Shown here piece after piece: positions 1 through 8,043 of a stretch of DNA of 64,000 nucleotides. A model generated the notes under the pieces. That model saw only the letters and a list, made by a program, of their open reading frames with translations, was not told the origin of the DNA and searched no databases. The stretch's first letter is position 1, and every line of letters starts with the position of its first letter. Source of the DNA: CALJFL01 sp963669435 (lineage in GTDB: Bacteria; Pseudomonadota; Gammaproteobacteria; Pseudomonadales; Halieaceae); contig OY770025.1 in assembly GCA_963669435.1 (NCBI GenBank), positions 2,232,001 to 2,296,000 on the forward strand. Reading direction: 5' to 3'. The position numbers were made by a program, and so were the translations under genes.

Positions 1-990
1 CATTTTCGAGCCTGTCTCGATCAACGCCGTGGCGATAATTGACAGGCTGCCGCCTTCTTCGATGTTACGTGCGGCCCCAAAGAAGCGCTTGGGGCGCTCC
101 AGGGCATGGGCATCAACACCACCGGTCAGCACTTTACCGGAGCTGGGAATAACCGTGTTGTAGGCGCGCGCGAGTCGGGTGATGGAATCCAACAGGATGA
201 CCACGTCGCGTTTGTGCTCAACCAGGCGCTTGGCCTTCTCGATTACCATGTCGGCAACCTGCACATGGCGTGAAGGTGGTTCGTCGAAAGTTGACGCGAC
301 CACCTCAGCACCGCGGGCACCGACGGAACGCTGCATTTCTGTCACTTCCTCAGGTCGCTCGTCGATCAGCAGGACGATGATGTCGCACTCCGGGTTATTG
401 CTGATAATCGACTGCGCAATATTCTGCATCATGATGGTTTTACCGGCCTTGGGCGGGGCCACCAGCAAACCGCGTTGCCCTTTACCCAGGGGTGATACCA
501 GGTCGATGATGCGCCCGGTCAGGTCCTCGGTACTGCCATTGCCCTTCTCCAGTGTCAGTCTTTCGTCCGGGAACAATGGCGTGAGGTTTTCAAACAGGAT
601 TTTGTGCTTGGAGTTTTCTGGTTTGTTGAAATTGACCTTGTCGACTTTCAGCAGTGCGAAGTAGCGCTCACTATCCTTGGGCGGCCTGATCTTCCCGGTA
701 ATAGTATCTCCCGTGCGCAGGTTGAAGCGGCGAATCTGGCTCGGTGACACATAAATGTCATCGGGTCCTGCCAGGTAGGAACTGTCGGCGGAGCGCAGAA
801 ACCCAAACCCGTCCTGCAGGATTTCCAGTACCCCGTCACCGTAGATATCTTCGCCGCTTTTCGCGTGGCGTTTCAGGATGGCGAAAATAATGTCCTGCTT
901 GCGAGAACGCGCCATGTTATCGAGGCCAATCTCCTTGGCGATATCGATAAGTTCCTGCGTGGATTTGGTTTTAAGATCGGTAAGGTTCAT
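1..990 (-). CDS. rho: Transcription termination factor Rho (3' part outside window)
   Basis: Hexameric RNA-dependent helicase/ATPase that ends transcription of untranslated RNA. The first 330 codons are present; the window edge cuts the gene just after the residues TGSKM, where E. coli Rho (419 aa) has the same position. The N-terminal half carries the RNA-binding cold-shock-like domain (GFGFLRS, YVSPSQIRRFNLR), then the Walker A motif APPKAGKT near residue 180, LLIDERPEEV, and LLDSITRLARAYN with GGVD after it. The start is the ATG at 988-990, which begins MNLTDLK as in other gammaproteobacteria. It lies downstream of trxA on the same strand, the usual trxA-rho order, separated by a leader of about 260 bp that may hold the autoregulatory region known for rho in E. 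coli. Confidence 0.98.
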   Translation of the reverse strand, partial: MNLTDLKTKSTQELIDIAKEIGLDNMARSRKQDIIFAILKRHAKSGEDIYGDGVLEILQDGFGFLRSADSSYLAGPDDIYVSPSQIRRFNLRTGDTITGKIRPPKDSERYFALLKVDKVNFNKPENSKHKILFENLTPLFPDERLTLEKGNGSTEDLTGRIIDLVSPLGKGQRGLLVAPPKAGKTIMMQNIAQSIISNNPECDIIVLLIDERPEEVTEMQRSVGARGAEVVASTFDEPPSRHVQVADMVIEKAKRLVEHKRDVVILLDSITRLARAYNTVIPSSGKVLTGGVDAHALERPKRFFGAARNIEEGGSLSIIATALIETGSKM

Positions 991-1207
991 AAAGAGTACT
1001 GGCGTAGAAGATTACGTGGGAAAAGAAATATCAACGTGAGCGTCAGTTGGGGCTGCCAACAAGTAGTGACGAAGATTGCTTCAGTGTTTGGATAGTAGGC
1101 TTATTATTGTCCCACAGATGTGTGGCACGGATTTGAATGTAGCACCTTCAGACAGAGCCGTCTAGCGCTTTTTCTGGCTTACATTACCCGGTGTGTCGGG
1201 CGTTAAA

Positions 1208-1224
1208 CCCCGCGTTTCACGGGG
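1208..1224 (-). terminator. Stem-loop between trxA and rho
   Basis: A GC-rich inverted repeat (CCCC at 1208-1211 against GGGG at 1221-1224, with further pairs to an AAA loop when read on the minus strand) lies about 30 bp past the trxA stop and is followed on the minus strand by TTT. The T run is short, so it may be a weak terminator or an attenuating hairpin ahead of rho. Confidence 0.45.
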
Positions 1225-1254
1225 CTTCACCGTATTGCCGGGAAGTGTCCCAGC

Positions 1255-1581
1255 TTAAATGACTTCCTGAACGAATTCGGTCAGCTGGGTCTTGGACAGC
1301 GCACCCACCTTGGTGGCCTCAGCGTTGCCGCCCTTGAAAACGATCAGCGTCGGAATTCCGCGGATACCAAACTTGGGCGGAATGTCGGGGTTGGAGTCGA
1401 CGTCGACCTTGCAGACTTTCAGCTTGCCGTCGTACTCCGAGGCAATCTCATCCAGCACCGGTGCAATCATCTTGCAGGGGCCACACCATTCGGCCCAGAA
1501 ATCTACCAGTACGGGTACGTCGGAATTCAACACTTCTTGATCGAAGGTCGAATCAGTGACGTGTACAATTTGCTCACTCAT
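1255..1581 (-). CDS. trxA: Thioredoxin 1
   Basis: Cytoplasmic disulfide reductase of 108 aa, full family length. The active site WCGPCK is near residues 31-36, and the cis-proline stretch GIRGIPTL and the C-terminal VGALSK follow as in E. coli TrxA. The start chosen is ATG 1579-1581 (MSEQIVHVTD), with GGAG a suitable distance upstream; an in-frame extension to 1623 would add 14 residues with no homology. It reads toward rho on the same strand and is divergent from the GIY-YIG gene. Confidence 0.97.
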   Translation of the reverse strand: MSEQIVHVTDSTFDQEVLNSDVPVLVDFWAEWCGPCKMIAPVLDEIASEYDGKLKVCKVDVDSNPDIPPKFGIRGIPTLIVFKGGNAEATKVGALSKTQLTEFVQEVI

Positions 1582-1727
1582 TAATGGTCTCCATGTAGTT
1601 ACTGCAGTGCGACAGGCAGGCAATCATACCATTGGCGCCCGCGGACTCAACGGTCGCGCTAGAGTTTTTCGATCTGCCGATAGCGCGAGGGGCTATATAA
1701 CAGACAATGATCGCGCGAGGTGTGTGA

Positions 1728-1985
1728 TTGGTGGTCGCTTGCTGGCATGTTTACATCCTGGAATGTGCAGATCAAACGCTGTACACCGGTATTGCCGCGG
1801 ATCTACAGCGCAGGCTACGGCAGCACAATGGCGAGCTCAGTGGCGGCCCCAAGTACACCCGGGGCCGGCGCCCGGTGCGGCTATTGTGGTCGCAAACTGT
1901 TGCGACCCGGGGTGAGGCCCTACAGCGCGAAATTGCGATCAAGGCGCTAAGCCGAGCGGAGAAATTGTCGCTTACTCGCTCTTGA
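1728..1985 (+). CDS. GIY-YIG nuclease-superfamily protein (YhbQ/UPF0213-like)
   Basis: Small protein of 85 aa spanning one GIY-YIG domain. The VYILECAD segment supplies the VYI motif and LYTGIA the second motif; these are followed by the conserved arginine in DLQRRLRQHN, and a later glutamate lies in LQREIAIK. The family has the fold of homing and repair nucleases; E. coli YhbQ is a similar length and its role is not well settled. The start is TTG 1728 or GTG 1731, both behind GCGAGG at about 1714-1720. Its 3' end overlaps the convergent ABC-F gene by 14 bp (1972-1985), so each transcript is antisense to the other's end. Confidence 0.85.
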   Translation: MVVACWHVYILECADQTLYTGIAADLQRRLRQHNGELSGGPKYTRGRRPVRLLWSQTVATRGEALQREIAIKALSRAEKLSLTRS

Positions 1986-3870
1986 GTGCTTCCAGGGCCT
2001 CTTGAATTTCCAGCCAACTCTCCTCAAGCTCCTGGGCCTTTTGGCGGGCTTGAGCCTGGCGTTGTAGCAAATCGGCCAGCGCCGCCTTCTCAGCGGGTTC
2101 GTAAATGTCTGGTGTAGCCAATGCTTGCTCCAGTTCAGCCAGTACCTGCTCCAGCGCTTCCATCTCGTTTTCCACCCTGGCGAGTTTCTGGGTGAGAGGT
2201 CGCAGTCTTGCGCGTTCGGCCGCCGCTTGTTGGCGCTTTTCGCGCCGGTTCCCTTCTGTCTGTGAATTTTCAGGGGAGGGGGGTGGTACCTCGCTGGCGC
2301 TGTAGCTTGCCAACACCCACTTCTCGTAGGCGTTGAGGTCGTCGCTGTAACTTTCCACCCGGCCGTCGTGGACCAGCAGTAATTCCTCGACCGTGTTGCG
2401 CAGCATATGGCGGTCGTGGCTGACCAGGATGACGGCCCCGTCAAATCCTTGCAGTGCGACCTCCATGGCGTGGCGCATCTCCAGGTCCAGGTGATTGGTC
2501 GGTTCATCCAGCACCAGCAGGTTGGGCCGTTGCCAGACTACCAGCGCAAGGGCCAGTCTGGCTTTTTCTCCGCCTGAAAAGGGGGCAATGGGGCTGGTGG
2601 CGGCATCACCGCGGAAATTAAATCCACCGAGGAAATCGAGGATCTCCTGTTCGCGCGCCTCAGGTGCCTGCCTTTGCAGGTGCAGGGCAGCACTGGCGTC
2701 GAGGTCCAGCACCTCCAGCTGTTGCTGGTCGAAATAGCCGATGCGGCAATGTTCGCCTGTGGTTCTACGCCCCGATATCAACGGCAATTCGCCGATCAAC
2801 CCTTTCAGCAGGGTAGATTTACCGGCTCCGTTCCTGCCCAGCAGACCGATTCTGGAGCCGGGACGCAGGCTCAGGTCCACCTGTTCAACGACGGCCTGCT
2901 CGCCGTATCCGATAACCGCCTCGTCCAATTGCAGAATAGGATCGCTACTGCGCCCTGCAGGTAGGAAATGGAAGTCGAAGGGTGAGTCAATGTGTGCCGG
3001 TGCCAGCGCCTGCATGCGCTCCAGTTCCTTGAGTCGGCTCTGGGCCTGGCGGGCCTTGGTCGCCTTGTAGCGGAAACGACGCACAAAATCCTCAATTTCG
3101 GCGACACGCCGTTGCTGCTTCTCAAAGTTTGCCTGCTGGTTGGCCAGGCGCTCGGCACGCTGGCGCTCGAAATCGGAGTAGTTGCCGCGAAAGGCATGGA
3201 GTTGCTGGTGTTCAATTTGCAGGATGCGCTCACAGGTGGCGTCTATGAAGTCCCGGTCGTGGGAAATCATCACCAGTGTGCCGGGGTAGCTTTGCAGCCA
3301 CTGCTGCAACCACAGTGTTGCATCGAGATCCAGGTGGTTAGTAGGCTCGTCCAGTAGCAGCACATCCGATGGGGTCATCAGCGCCCTGGCCAGGTTGAGG
3401 CGAATGCGCCAACCGCCGGAAAAATTTGCTACCGGCTGCTGGCTGGCATCGCTCGCGAAACCAAGCCCCTGCAGCAGTCGGTCTACCCGCCGCTCGGCAC
3501 TGTAGCCGTCTATTTCCTCGAGCTGTGAATGAACATTGGCGGCCTTTTGAAAGTCGTTGTTGCGCTCGTACTCCACAAGTTGGTTGCGTAGGGAGGCCAA
3601 CTGGCTGTCACCCTCGATCACGTAATCTCCCGCACCCAGGTCCGTGGCCTCGACCTGTTGTGCCATGTGCGCCAGGCGCAACCTGCCCATGCCGTCAATC
3701 TCGCCACTGTCGGCGCCCAGTTCTCCCAGTAACAGCGCGAACAGGCTGGACTTGCCGCTACCGTTCGCACCGATAAGGGCGAGCCGTTGCCCCGACTGAA
3801 TGGTGATGTTGACGTCGGCGAGCAGTTGTTTACTGCCGCGGCGCAGGTTGATGTCGCGAAGAATAATCAT
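1972..3870 (-). CDS. ABC-F family ATPase, YheS-like
   Basis: Soluble protein of 632 aa with two ABC ATPase cassettes and no membrane segments. Each cassette has a Walker A (GANGSGKSS, GRNGAGKST), a signature (FSGGWR, FSGGEKARLAL) and a Walker B ending in LLLDEPTNHLDL or LVLDEPTNHLDL. A coiled-coil linker (interdomain P-site tRNA interaction region) and a charged C-terminal coiled coil complete the YheS layout. ABC-F proteins bind the ribosomal E site and ease translation problems. The start is ATG 3868-3870 (MIILRDINLRRG), aligning with the YheS start; the longer frame to 4011 runs into an intergenic repeat and is not supported. Confidence 0.93.
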   Translation of the reverse strand: MIILRDINLRRGSKQLLADVNITIQSGQRLALIGANGSGKSSLFALLLGELGADSGEIDGMGRLRLAHMAQQVEATDLGAGDYVIEGDSQLASLRNQLVEYERNNDFQKAANVHSQLEEIDGYSAERRVDRLLQGLGFASDASQQPVANFSGGWRIRLNLARALMTPSDVLLLDEPTNHLDLDATLWLQQWLQSYPGTLVMISHDRDFIDATCERILQIEHQQLHAFRGNYSDFERQRAERLANQQANFEKQQRRVAEIEDFVRRFRYKATKARQAQSRLKELERMQALAPAHIDSPFDFHFLPAGRSSDPILQLDEAVIGYGEQAVVEQVDLSLRPGSRIGLLGRNGAGKSTLLKGLIGELPLISGRRTTGEHCRIGYFDQQQLEVLDLDASAALHLQRQAPEAREQEILDFLGGFNFRGDAATSPIAPFSGGEKARLALALVVWQRPNLLVLDEPTNHLDLEMRHAMEVALQGFDGAVILVSHDRHMLRNTVEELLLVHDGRVESYSDDLNAYEKWVLASYSASEVPPPSPENSQTEGNRREKRQQAAAERARLRPLTQKLARVENEMEALEQVLAELEQALATPDIYEPAEKAALADLLQRQAQARQKAQELEESWLEIQEALEALKSE

Positions 3871-3914
3871 CAGGGGGCGGATTCTACCTGCTACATAGAG
3901 GTGGCTCCAGATGG

Positions 3915-3956
3915 TCAATATTTGGGCTGGCACTATCAATATTGGGGCTGGCACTG
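3915..3956. repeat. Two tandem 21-bp repeats
   Basis: A 21-bp unit starting TCAATATT and containing GGGCTGGCACT occurs twice head to tail (3915-3935 and 3936-3956) with two mismatches, in the intergenic region between the divergent yheS-like and FKBP genes. Confidence 0.85.
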
Positions 3957-4031
3957 GGGTGCGGGGCAATAGTATGATGCCCAGCCATTGTGAACTGTTC
4001 GCCCTGAGCACTGTCTGTAGCAGCGAGCTGT

Positions 4032-4057
4032 TGTATCGCTAGACTGTATCGCTAGAC
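4032..4057. repeat. Two tandem 13-bp repeats
   Basis: TGTATCGCTAGAC occurs twice without mismatch, directly adjacent (4032-4044, 4045-4057), about 95 bp upstream of the FKBP gene start. It is a second, unrelated tandem duplication in the same intergenic region. Confidence 0.85.
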
Positions 4058-4151
4058 GACGCCATAGCTGCTGAGACCGAGGTACCACGCGACCTGTCAC
4101 CCTGTATCGGGTATCCTGCATGCCCTTATCACACCACCAATGGAAGAAGTT

Positions 4152-4892
4152 ATGAACAAAATTGCCGTACCGTTTGCCCTGATCGCGATGATCGGCCTGC
4201 AAGCCTGTAATCAACAAACCCCTGCTCCCGCCGAAGAGGCCGAGGTGGTACTGGAAACCCAGGAGCAAAAAGTCAGTTACGGCATGGCCCTGGGCCTTGG
4301 CCAGCGCCTGGCATCTGAAGACCTGCCGATTGATGTCGATGCCTTTGCCGCAGGTATCCGTGACGCCATCACCGGCGCCGAGCCGCGCATGACCCAGGAA
4401 GAGATTACCGCTGAACTGACCGCTTTCCAGGAAAAGGCTATCGCCAAGCAGCAGGCTGAACAGGAAGCCGCGGGCGCTGCTAACCAGTCAGCCGGTGAGG
4501 CCTATCTCGCCGAGAATGCCACCCGCGAAGGTGTAGTCGTCACCGACAGCGGCCTGCAATACGAAATCGTTGAAGCCGGTGACGGCCCCGTGCCAAGCGC
4601 TGACGACCGTGTTGAAGTGCACTATCGTGGCACCCTGATCGACGGTACTGAGTTCGACTCGTCCTATGGTCGCGGCGAAACCGTCACCTTCGGTGTCGGC
4701 CAGGTCATCCCCGGTTGGACCGAGGCGCTGCAGATGATGCCCATGGGTTCAAAGTGGAAGCTGTTTATCCCCTCCGACCTCGCCTATGGCGCCGGCGGTG
4801 CGGGACAAATGATCGGGCCGAATTCGACGCTGGTGTTTGACGTTGAACTGGTGTCTATCCCCAGCCAGGCGGAAGCCGACGCTGGCGAGTAA
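4152..4892 (+). CDS. FKBP-type peptidyl-prolyl isomerase lipoprotein (FkpA/Mip-like)
   Basis: Periplasmic or outer-membrane-anchored peptidyl-prolyl cis-trans isomerase of 246 aa. The first 19 residues form a lipoprotein signal ending in the lipobox LQAC. An N-terminal FKBP_N dimerization region follows (VSYGMALGLGQRL and a long Gln/Ala-rich helix), then a C-terminal FKBP domain with VEVHYRGTLIDGTEFDSSY, VIPGWTEALQMMPMGSKW and the PSDLAYG motif. The start is taken as ATG 4152 behind GGAAGAAG; an upstream ATG at 4140 adds four residues. A strong terminator follows. Confidence 0.93.
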   Translation: MNKIAVPFALIAMIGLQACNQQTPAPAEEAEVVLETQEQKVSYGMALGLGQRLASEDLPIDVDAFAAGIRDAITGAEPRMTQEEITAELTAFQEKAIAKQQAEQEAAGAANQSAGEAYLAENATREGVVVTDSGLQYEIVEAGDGPVPSADDRVEVHYRGTLIDGTEFDSSYGRGETVTFGVGQVIPGWTEALQMMPMGSKWKLFIPSDLAYGAGGAGQMIGPNSTLVFDVELVSIPSQAEADAGE

Positions 4893-4911
4893 TCCGATTC
4901 ATTTAGAACAG

Positions 4912-4941
4912 AGGGCTTGCTGCTGGCAGGCCCTTTTTTTT
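4912..4941 (+). terminator. Rho-independent terminator after the FKBP gene
   Basis: AGGGC (4912-4916) pairs with GCCCT (4930-4934), extended by inner pairs around a TGCTG loop, and is followed by a run of eight T. It starts 20 bp after the stop codon. Confidence 0.9.
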
Positions 4942-4968
4942 GCCAGCACTTTTAAGTAAACCGGGCGA

Positions 4969-5448
4969 CTAATTCGCGGGTTCTTCCACCTGCCGCCGGT
5001 GCGAATTGTGTAATCCGGCGATTAGCCTGTCTTCCAGTACAAAACGTGACTCTAACTGTTCACCCAGTACTGACAGGTCGCGGTCCAGGTTGTCCGGGTC
5101 ACTGTCGTCATCACTGTACTTTTCCTGGTACGCCATAATTACTTCGGTGGTGTCAGCGATGGCCGGCATGACGGTAACGGCGAGTTTGTCACTACCGTCG
5201 GCAAACACTTCTGCCTCGTCGATCAATTCATGAAACACCTCGAAGTGACCCTCCGAGATGTAATCAACCAATTTGTTGCAGAGCTCTGACTGGCGCCGCT
5301 GCAGCGCCTCTTCGGGGAGCTGACTGTCCAGCGTAACAACGATCTCGGTATAACTGGTGAGTAAGGAGCGTCGCTCCCGAAGCCATCGTGTGAGCAATTC
5401 ATCCACCATGGCGAACTGCTGTGCCGGGTCGGCTTGCCGGTGTGGCAT
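4969..5448 (-). CDS. rsd: Regulator of sigma D (Rsd/AlgQ family anti-sigma-70 factor)
   Basis: Cytoplasmic helical protein of 159 aa. In the family, Rsd (E. coli) and AlgQ (Pseudomonas) bind sigma-70 region 4 and favour alternative sigma factors. Recognition rests on the family pattern: LLTRWLRERRSLLTSY near the N-terminus, LVDYISEGHFEVFHEL in the middle and LESRFVLEDRLIA near the end, each aligning with E. coli Rsd. The start is ATG 5446-5448 (MPHRQADP) behind a purine-rich GGGGGAA; the longer frame to 5604 overlaps acpH. It follows acpH on the same strand with a gap of about 95 bp. Confidence 0.88.
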   Translation of the reverse strand: MPHRQADPAQQFAMVDELLTRWLRERRSLLTSYTEIVVTLDSQLPEEALQRRQSELCNKLVDYISEGHFEVFHELIDEAEVFADGSDKLAVTVMPAIADTTEVIMAYQEKYSDDDSDPDNLDRDLSVLGEQLESRFVLEDRLIAGLHNSHRRQVEEPAN

Positions 5449-5543
5449 GAAGGTTCCCCCTGCGTATCCCCTGAATTCAACTATAAGCTCAGCGAGGCAC
5501 CGCGGGCAAGCACTCCGGTCGGGAGCATAAATGCTGCTGTGGT

Positions 5544-6125
5544 CTATGCCTGACGCCAGTCCTGGGAAAATTGTTGCAGCTGCGGGTAAAAACTGAAAAA
5601 GCACTCTTCCATCAGCGCGCGCATGGGCTCGAGTTCTTCGCTGAGATTGAGAAAAGGGTTGTGCCTGGAAAAACGGTTGCCAATACGCTCGGCCGCGCCG
5701 ATTACCATGCCCCAGTCGTGATAACGGTTGAGAATATCGTACTCCTGCATCCTTTCTAACATAATCCGGGTGTTCGGACCCAGGTGTTCCCTGTGTGCCT
5801 CCAGTACGTGTAACACCTGATGATTGAACTCATTCAGTGAATCATCACTGAAGTGTTGCCAGTGCTTGCTGAGGTAATGATCAAAACTAAGATCGAGCAA
5901 AATACCGGCGTAGCGTCGCAACCCTGCAGGAAAGCGGGCGCGCAGTTCCGCTAGTTCTGGATGGCTGTCAGTGTATGCATCGATAGCGCGGTGCAGGCGC
6001 ACGCCGGTGGCAATATCGTGGGGCAGCTCGGTGCCGATAACGCCCTTGTAATAATCCCCCTCCAGTGCACCCACCAGTAAGCCCTGTTCCGGCCAGGCCT
6101 GATGAAAATGGGCGAGGAAGTTCAC
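5544..6125 (-). CDS. acpH: Acyl carrier protein phosphodiesterase
   Basis: Removes the 4'-phosphopantetheine arm from acyl carrier protein (holo-ACP to apo-ACP). The 193-aa protein starts MNFLAHFHQAW as in E. coli AcpH (193 aa) and keeps the HD-like pattern: H in NFLAH, GVRLHRAIDAYTD, and LDLSFDHYLSKHW. The start is GTG 6123-6125. It lies 18 bp after the gshA stop on the same strand, so co-transcription with gshA is likely. Confidence 0.9.
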   Translation of the reverse strand: MNFLAHFHQAWPEQGLLVGALEGDYYKGVIGTELPHDIATGVRLHRAIDAYTDSHPELAELRARFPAGLRRYAGILLDLSFDHYLSKHWQHFSDDSLNEFNHQVLHVLEAHREHLGPNTRIMLERMQEYDILNRYHDWGMVIGAAERIGNRFSRHNPFLNLSEELEPMRALMEECFFSFYPQLQQFSQDWRQA

Positions 6126-6137
6126 CGTGGGCCGGCA

Positions 6138-6153
6138 GGCGCTTTAGAGCGCC
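6138..6153 (-). other. Small hairpin over the gshA stop codon
   Basis: GGCGCT and AGCGCC form a perfect 6-bp stem around the TTAG loop that holds the gshA stop codon. It ends 13 bp before the acpH GTG start and could tune translational coupling; this role is inference. Confidence 0.5.
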
Positions 6154-7730
6154 TGGTACTGGGCGTAGAACTTATCCAGGTAGGCTTCAAAGCTGATGGT
6201 GTCGGCGGCTTCCACGTCATGTTGTTTTTGCAATGAGGTCGCCGCCTCTTCTTCGAATGCTCGGGCTGTGGTGGGTTCAAGTTCACGTGCGCGAAAGTGT
6301 TCGCCCCATTGCAGGCTATAGGCCATGGACAGCCGGAAGAACGGAAGATCCTGCTCTTTCATTTCACGTAATACCCGCGCCGACGGTGTCAGTTCCGGGT
6401 CCGCGACTTTCTGTCGCTGTAACGTCAGGGCCTCTTCGTATTGGGAGTCGCCGTGGGCGAGATCGAGGACCCTGGCAACGCCGGCCATGTCATCCAGCAA
6501 TTGGTTGGCCAGCGCCGTCAGCGGCATGTCGCCGTTGGCCGTTTGCAGCGATAACCCGGGCTCTCTGCCCCGGCTGACGACTTCCGCCATATTGTGCGCT
6601 TGCATGGCCTGTTCGCGATCATCGCAGGGCGGACTTTCCTGCAGCAGGCAGTACAGTAAAAACGTATCCATGAAGCGGATTTGCGTGGCATCGAGCCCTA
6701 CCGGGCTAAATGGGCTGACATCAACGCAGCGCACTTCAATATATTCGATCCCACCACGGCGCAATGCACTAAGCGGTGTCTCCCCGGAGCGCGCCACGCG
6801 CTTTGGCCGAATGGGGCTGTAAAATTCGTTCTCAATCTGGATCAGGCTGTCATTGAGTTGCTCGTACTCACCGTCCTGGCCGCTCTTAAACCGGCTGTAG
6901 GCGGGATGTGGTTGCATGATGCCCTTGCTGAGAGCATCGACGTAGTTGTCCAGGGAGTTGTAGCAGACGTTGAGACTGCTCTGGGCGTCGCTGTTATAAC
7001 CCAGTCCACCCATGCGCAACGCGGTGCCATAGGGGAGGTAGAGGCTGCGACCCCGTTCATCAAAGGCTTGCAGGCCATGATCATCCCGTCCCCGCAGAAA
7101 GCTGGCGCAAACCGCGGGTGAGGCGCCATACAGATAGATGAGCAGCCACGAATAACGCTGGAAGTTGCGAATCAGGCCCAGGTATCGCCCGGTGATGTAT
7201 TCGCGCAAATCACCCTCGGCGCCGCTGAACTCCCAGGCCGCACGCCAGTATTCATCGGGCATAGAGAAGTTGTAGTGAATGCCCGCGATGGCCTGCATCA
7301 TGCGACCGTAGCGGTGGCCCAGACCGTAGCGATAAACCGTCTTCATGCGGGCGACATTTGAGCTGCCGTAGTGAGCCACCGGGATACTGTCGTCGCCACT
7401 GACCACGCAGGGCATACTCGCCGACCACAGAATCTCGTCTTCCAGTTGCTGATAGACGTAGCTGTGAATATCTTCCATGCGTTCCAGGCTGGCCTCGATA
7501 CTGGGGTTGACCGGAGTAATGAACTCCAGCAGTGCCTCGGAGTAGTCTGTCGTAATCGAGCTGTGAGTCAGGGCCGAACCCAGGGAGAGAGGATGTGGAG
7601 TCTGGGCCAGTTTCCCTTCCGGGGTTATGCGCAGGCTTTCTTTCTCGATGCCGCGCTGAATCCCGGTCAGCAGCGCATATTTTTCAGGGTCAGCGAGAGC
7701 CTCAAGTTTTTGGTCCAGGTGGGAAGACAA
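6144..7730 (-). CDS. gshA: Glutamate-cysteine ligase
   Basis: First and limiting step of glutathione synthesis: ATP-dependent joining of glutamate and cysteine. The 528-aa protein matches the proteobacterial GshA type throughout: GIQRGIEKESLRITPEG, SALTHSSITTDYSEALLEFITPV, SMPC, YGSSN, HYNFSMP, IENEFYSPIRPKR and RGGIEYIEVRCVDVSPFSPVG. The start is taken as TTG 7728-7730, because AAGGAG (7737-7742) sits six bases upstream; the open frame continues to a GTG at 7799 without a better ribosome site. It is followed closely by acpH and is divergent from the PilU-like gene. Confidence 0.95.
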   Translation of the reverse strand: MSSHLDQKLEALADPEKYALLTGIQRGIEKESLRITPEGKLAQTPHPLSLGSALTHSSITTDYSEALLEFITPVNPSIEASLERMEDIHSYVYQQLEDEILWSASMPCVVSGDDSIPVAHYGSSNVARMKTVYRYGLGHRYGRMMQAIAGIHYNFSMPDEYWRAAWEFSGAEGDLREYITGRYLGLIRNFQRYSWLLIYLYGASPAVCASFLRGRDDHGLQAFDERGRSLYLPYGTALRMGGLGYNSDAQSSLNVCYNSLDNYVDALSKGIMQPHPAYSRFKSGQDGEYEQLNDSLIQIENEFYSPIRPKRVARSGETPLSALRRGGIEYIEVRCVDVSPFSPVGLDATQIRFMDTFLLYCLLQESPPCDDREQAMQAHNMAEVVSRGREPGLSLQTANGDMPLTALANQLLDDMAGVARVLDLAHGDSQYEEALTLQRQKVADPELTPSARVLREMKEQDLPFFRLSMAYSLQWGEHFRARELEPTTARAFEEEAATSLQKQHDVEAADTISFEAYLDKFYAQYQAL

Positions 7731-8043
7731 ACTGTGCTCCTTATTGTCAGCTAGCCAGCGCGTCGTGATCGATGAGAATCGCGCTCCAAAAAAGGGCACC
7801 CAGTGTATATGGAGCCCTGTCCGGAGTACAGGCGCGCCACGGGCAGTTAAAAATCTTTAAGGTAGCGCTGCACAATAAGGTAATACCTCTGTGGAGCCTC
7901 AGGGCATGCCAGAATGTCTGCTTATCCGCAGATTCTTGGGCACGCAGTGTTGCCCGTAAAGCGCAAACTGCTACAGTAGTCCCCGGATGGTGCGCGCACA
8001 CCGCCTGCCCGCGCCCCAGTGTCGGCACAGATGGAGATTTGTC
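7731..8043. other. Divergent intergenic region, gshA / pilU-like
   Basis: About 310 bp without a convincing gene. Both flanking genes appear to start with TTG, each behind its own Shine-Dalgarno sequence (AAGGAG on the minus strand at 7737-7742, GGAG on the plus strand at 8033-8036). Promoters for both directions must lie here, but no clear -35/-10 pair was recognised. Confidence 0.6.
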
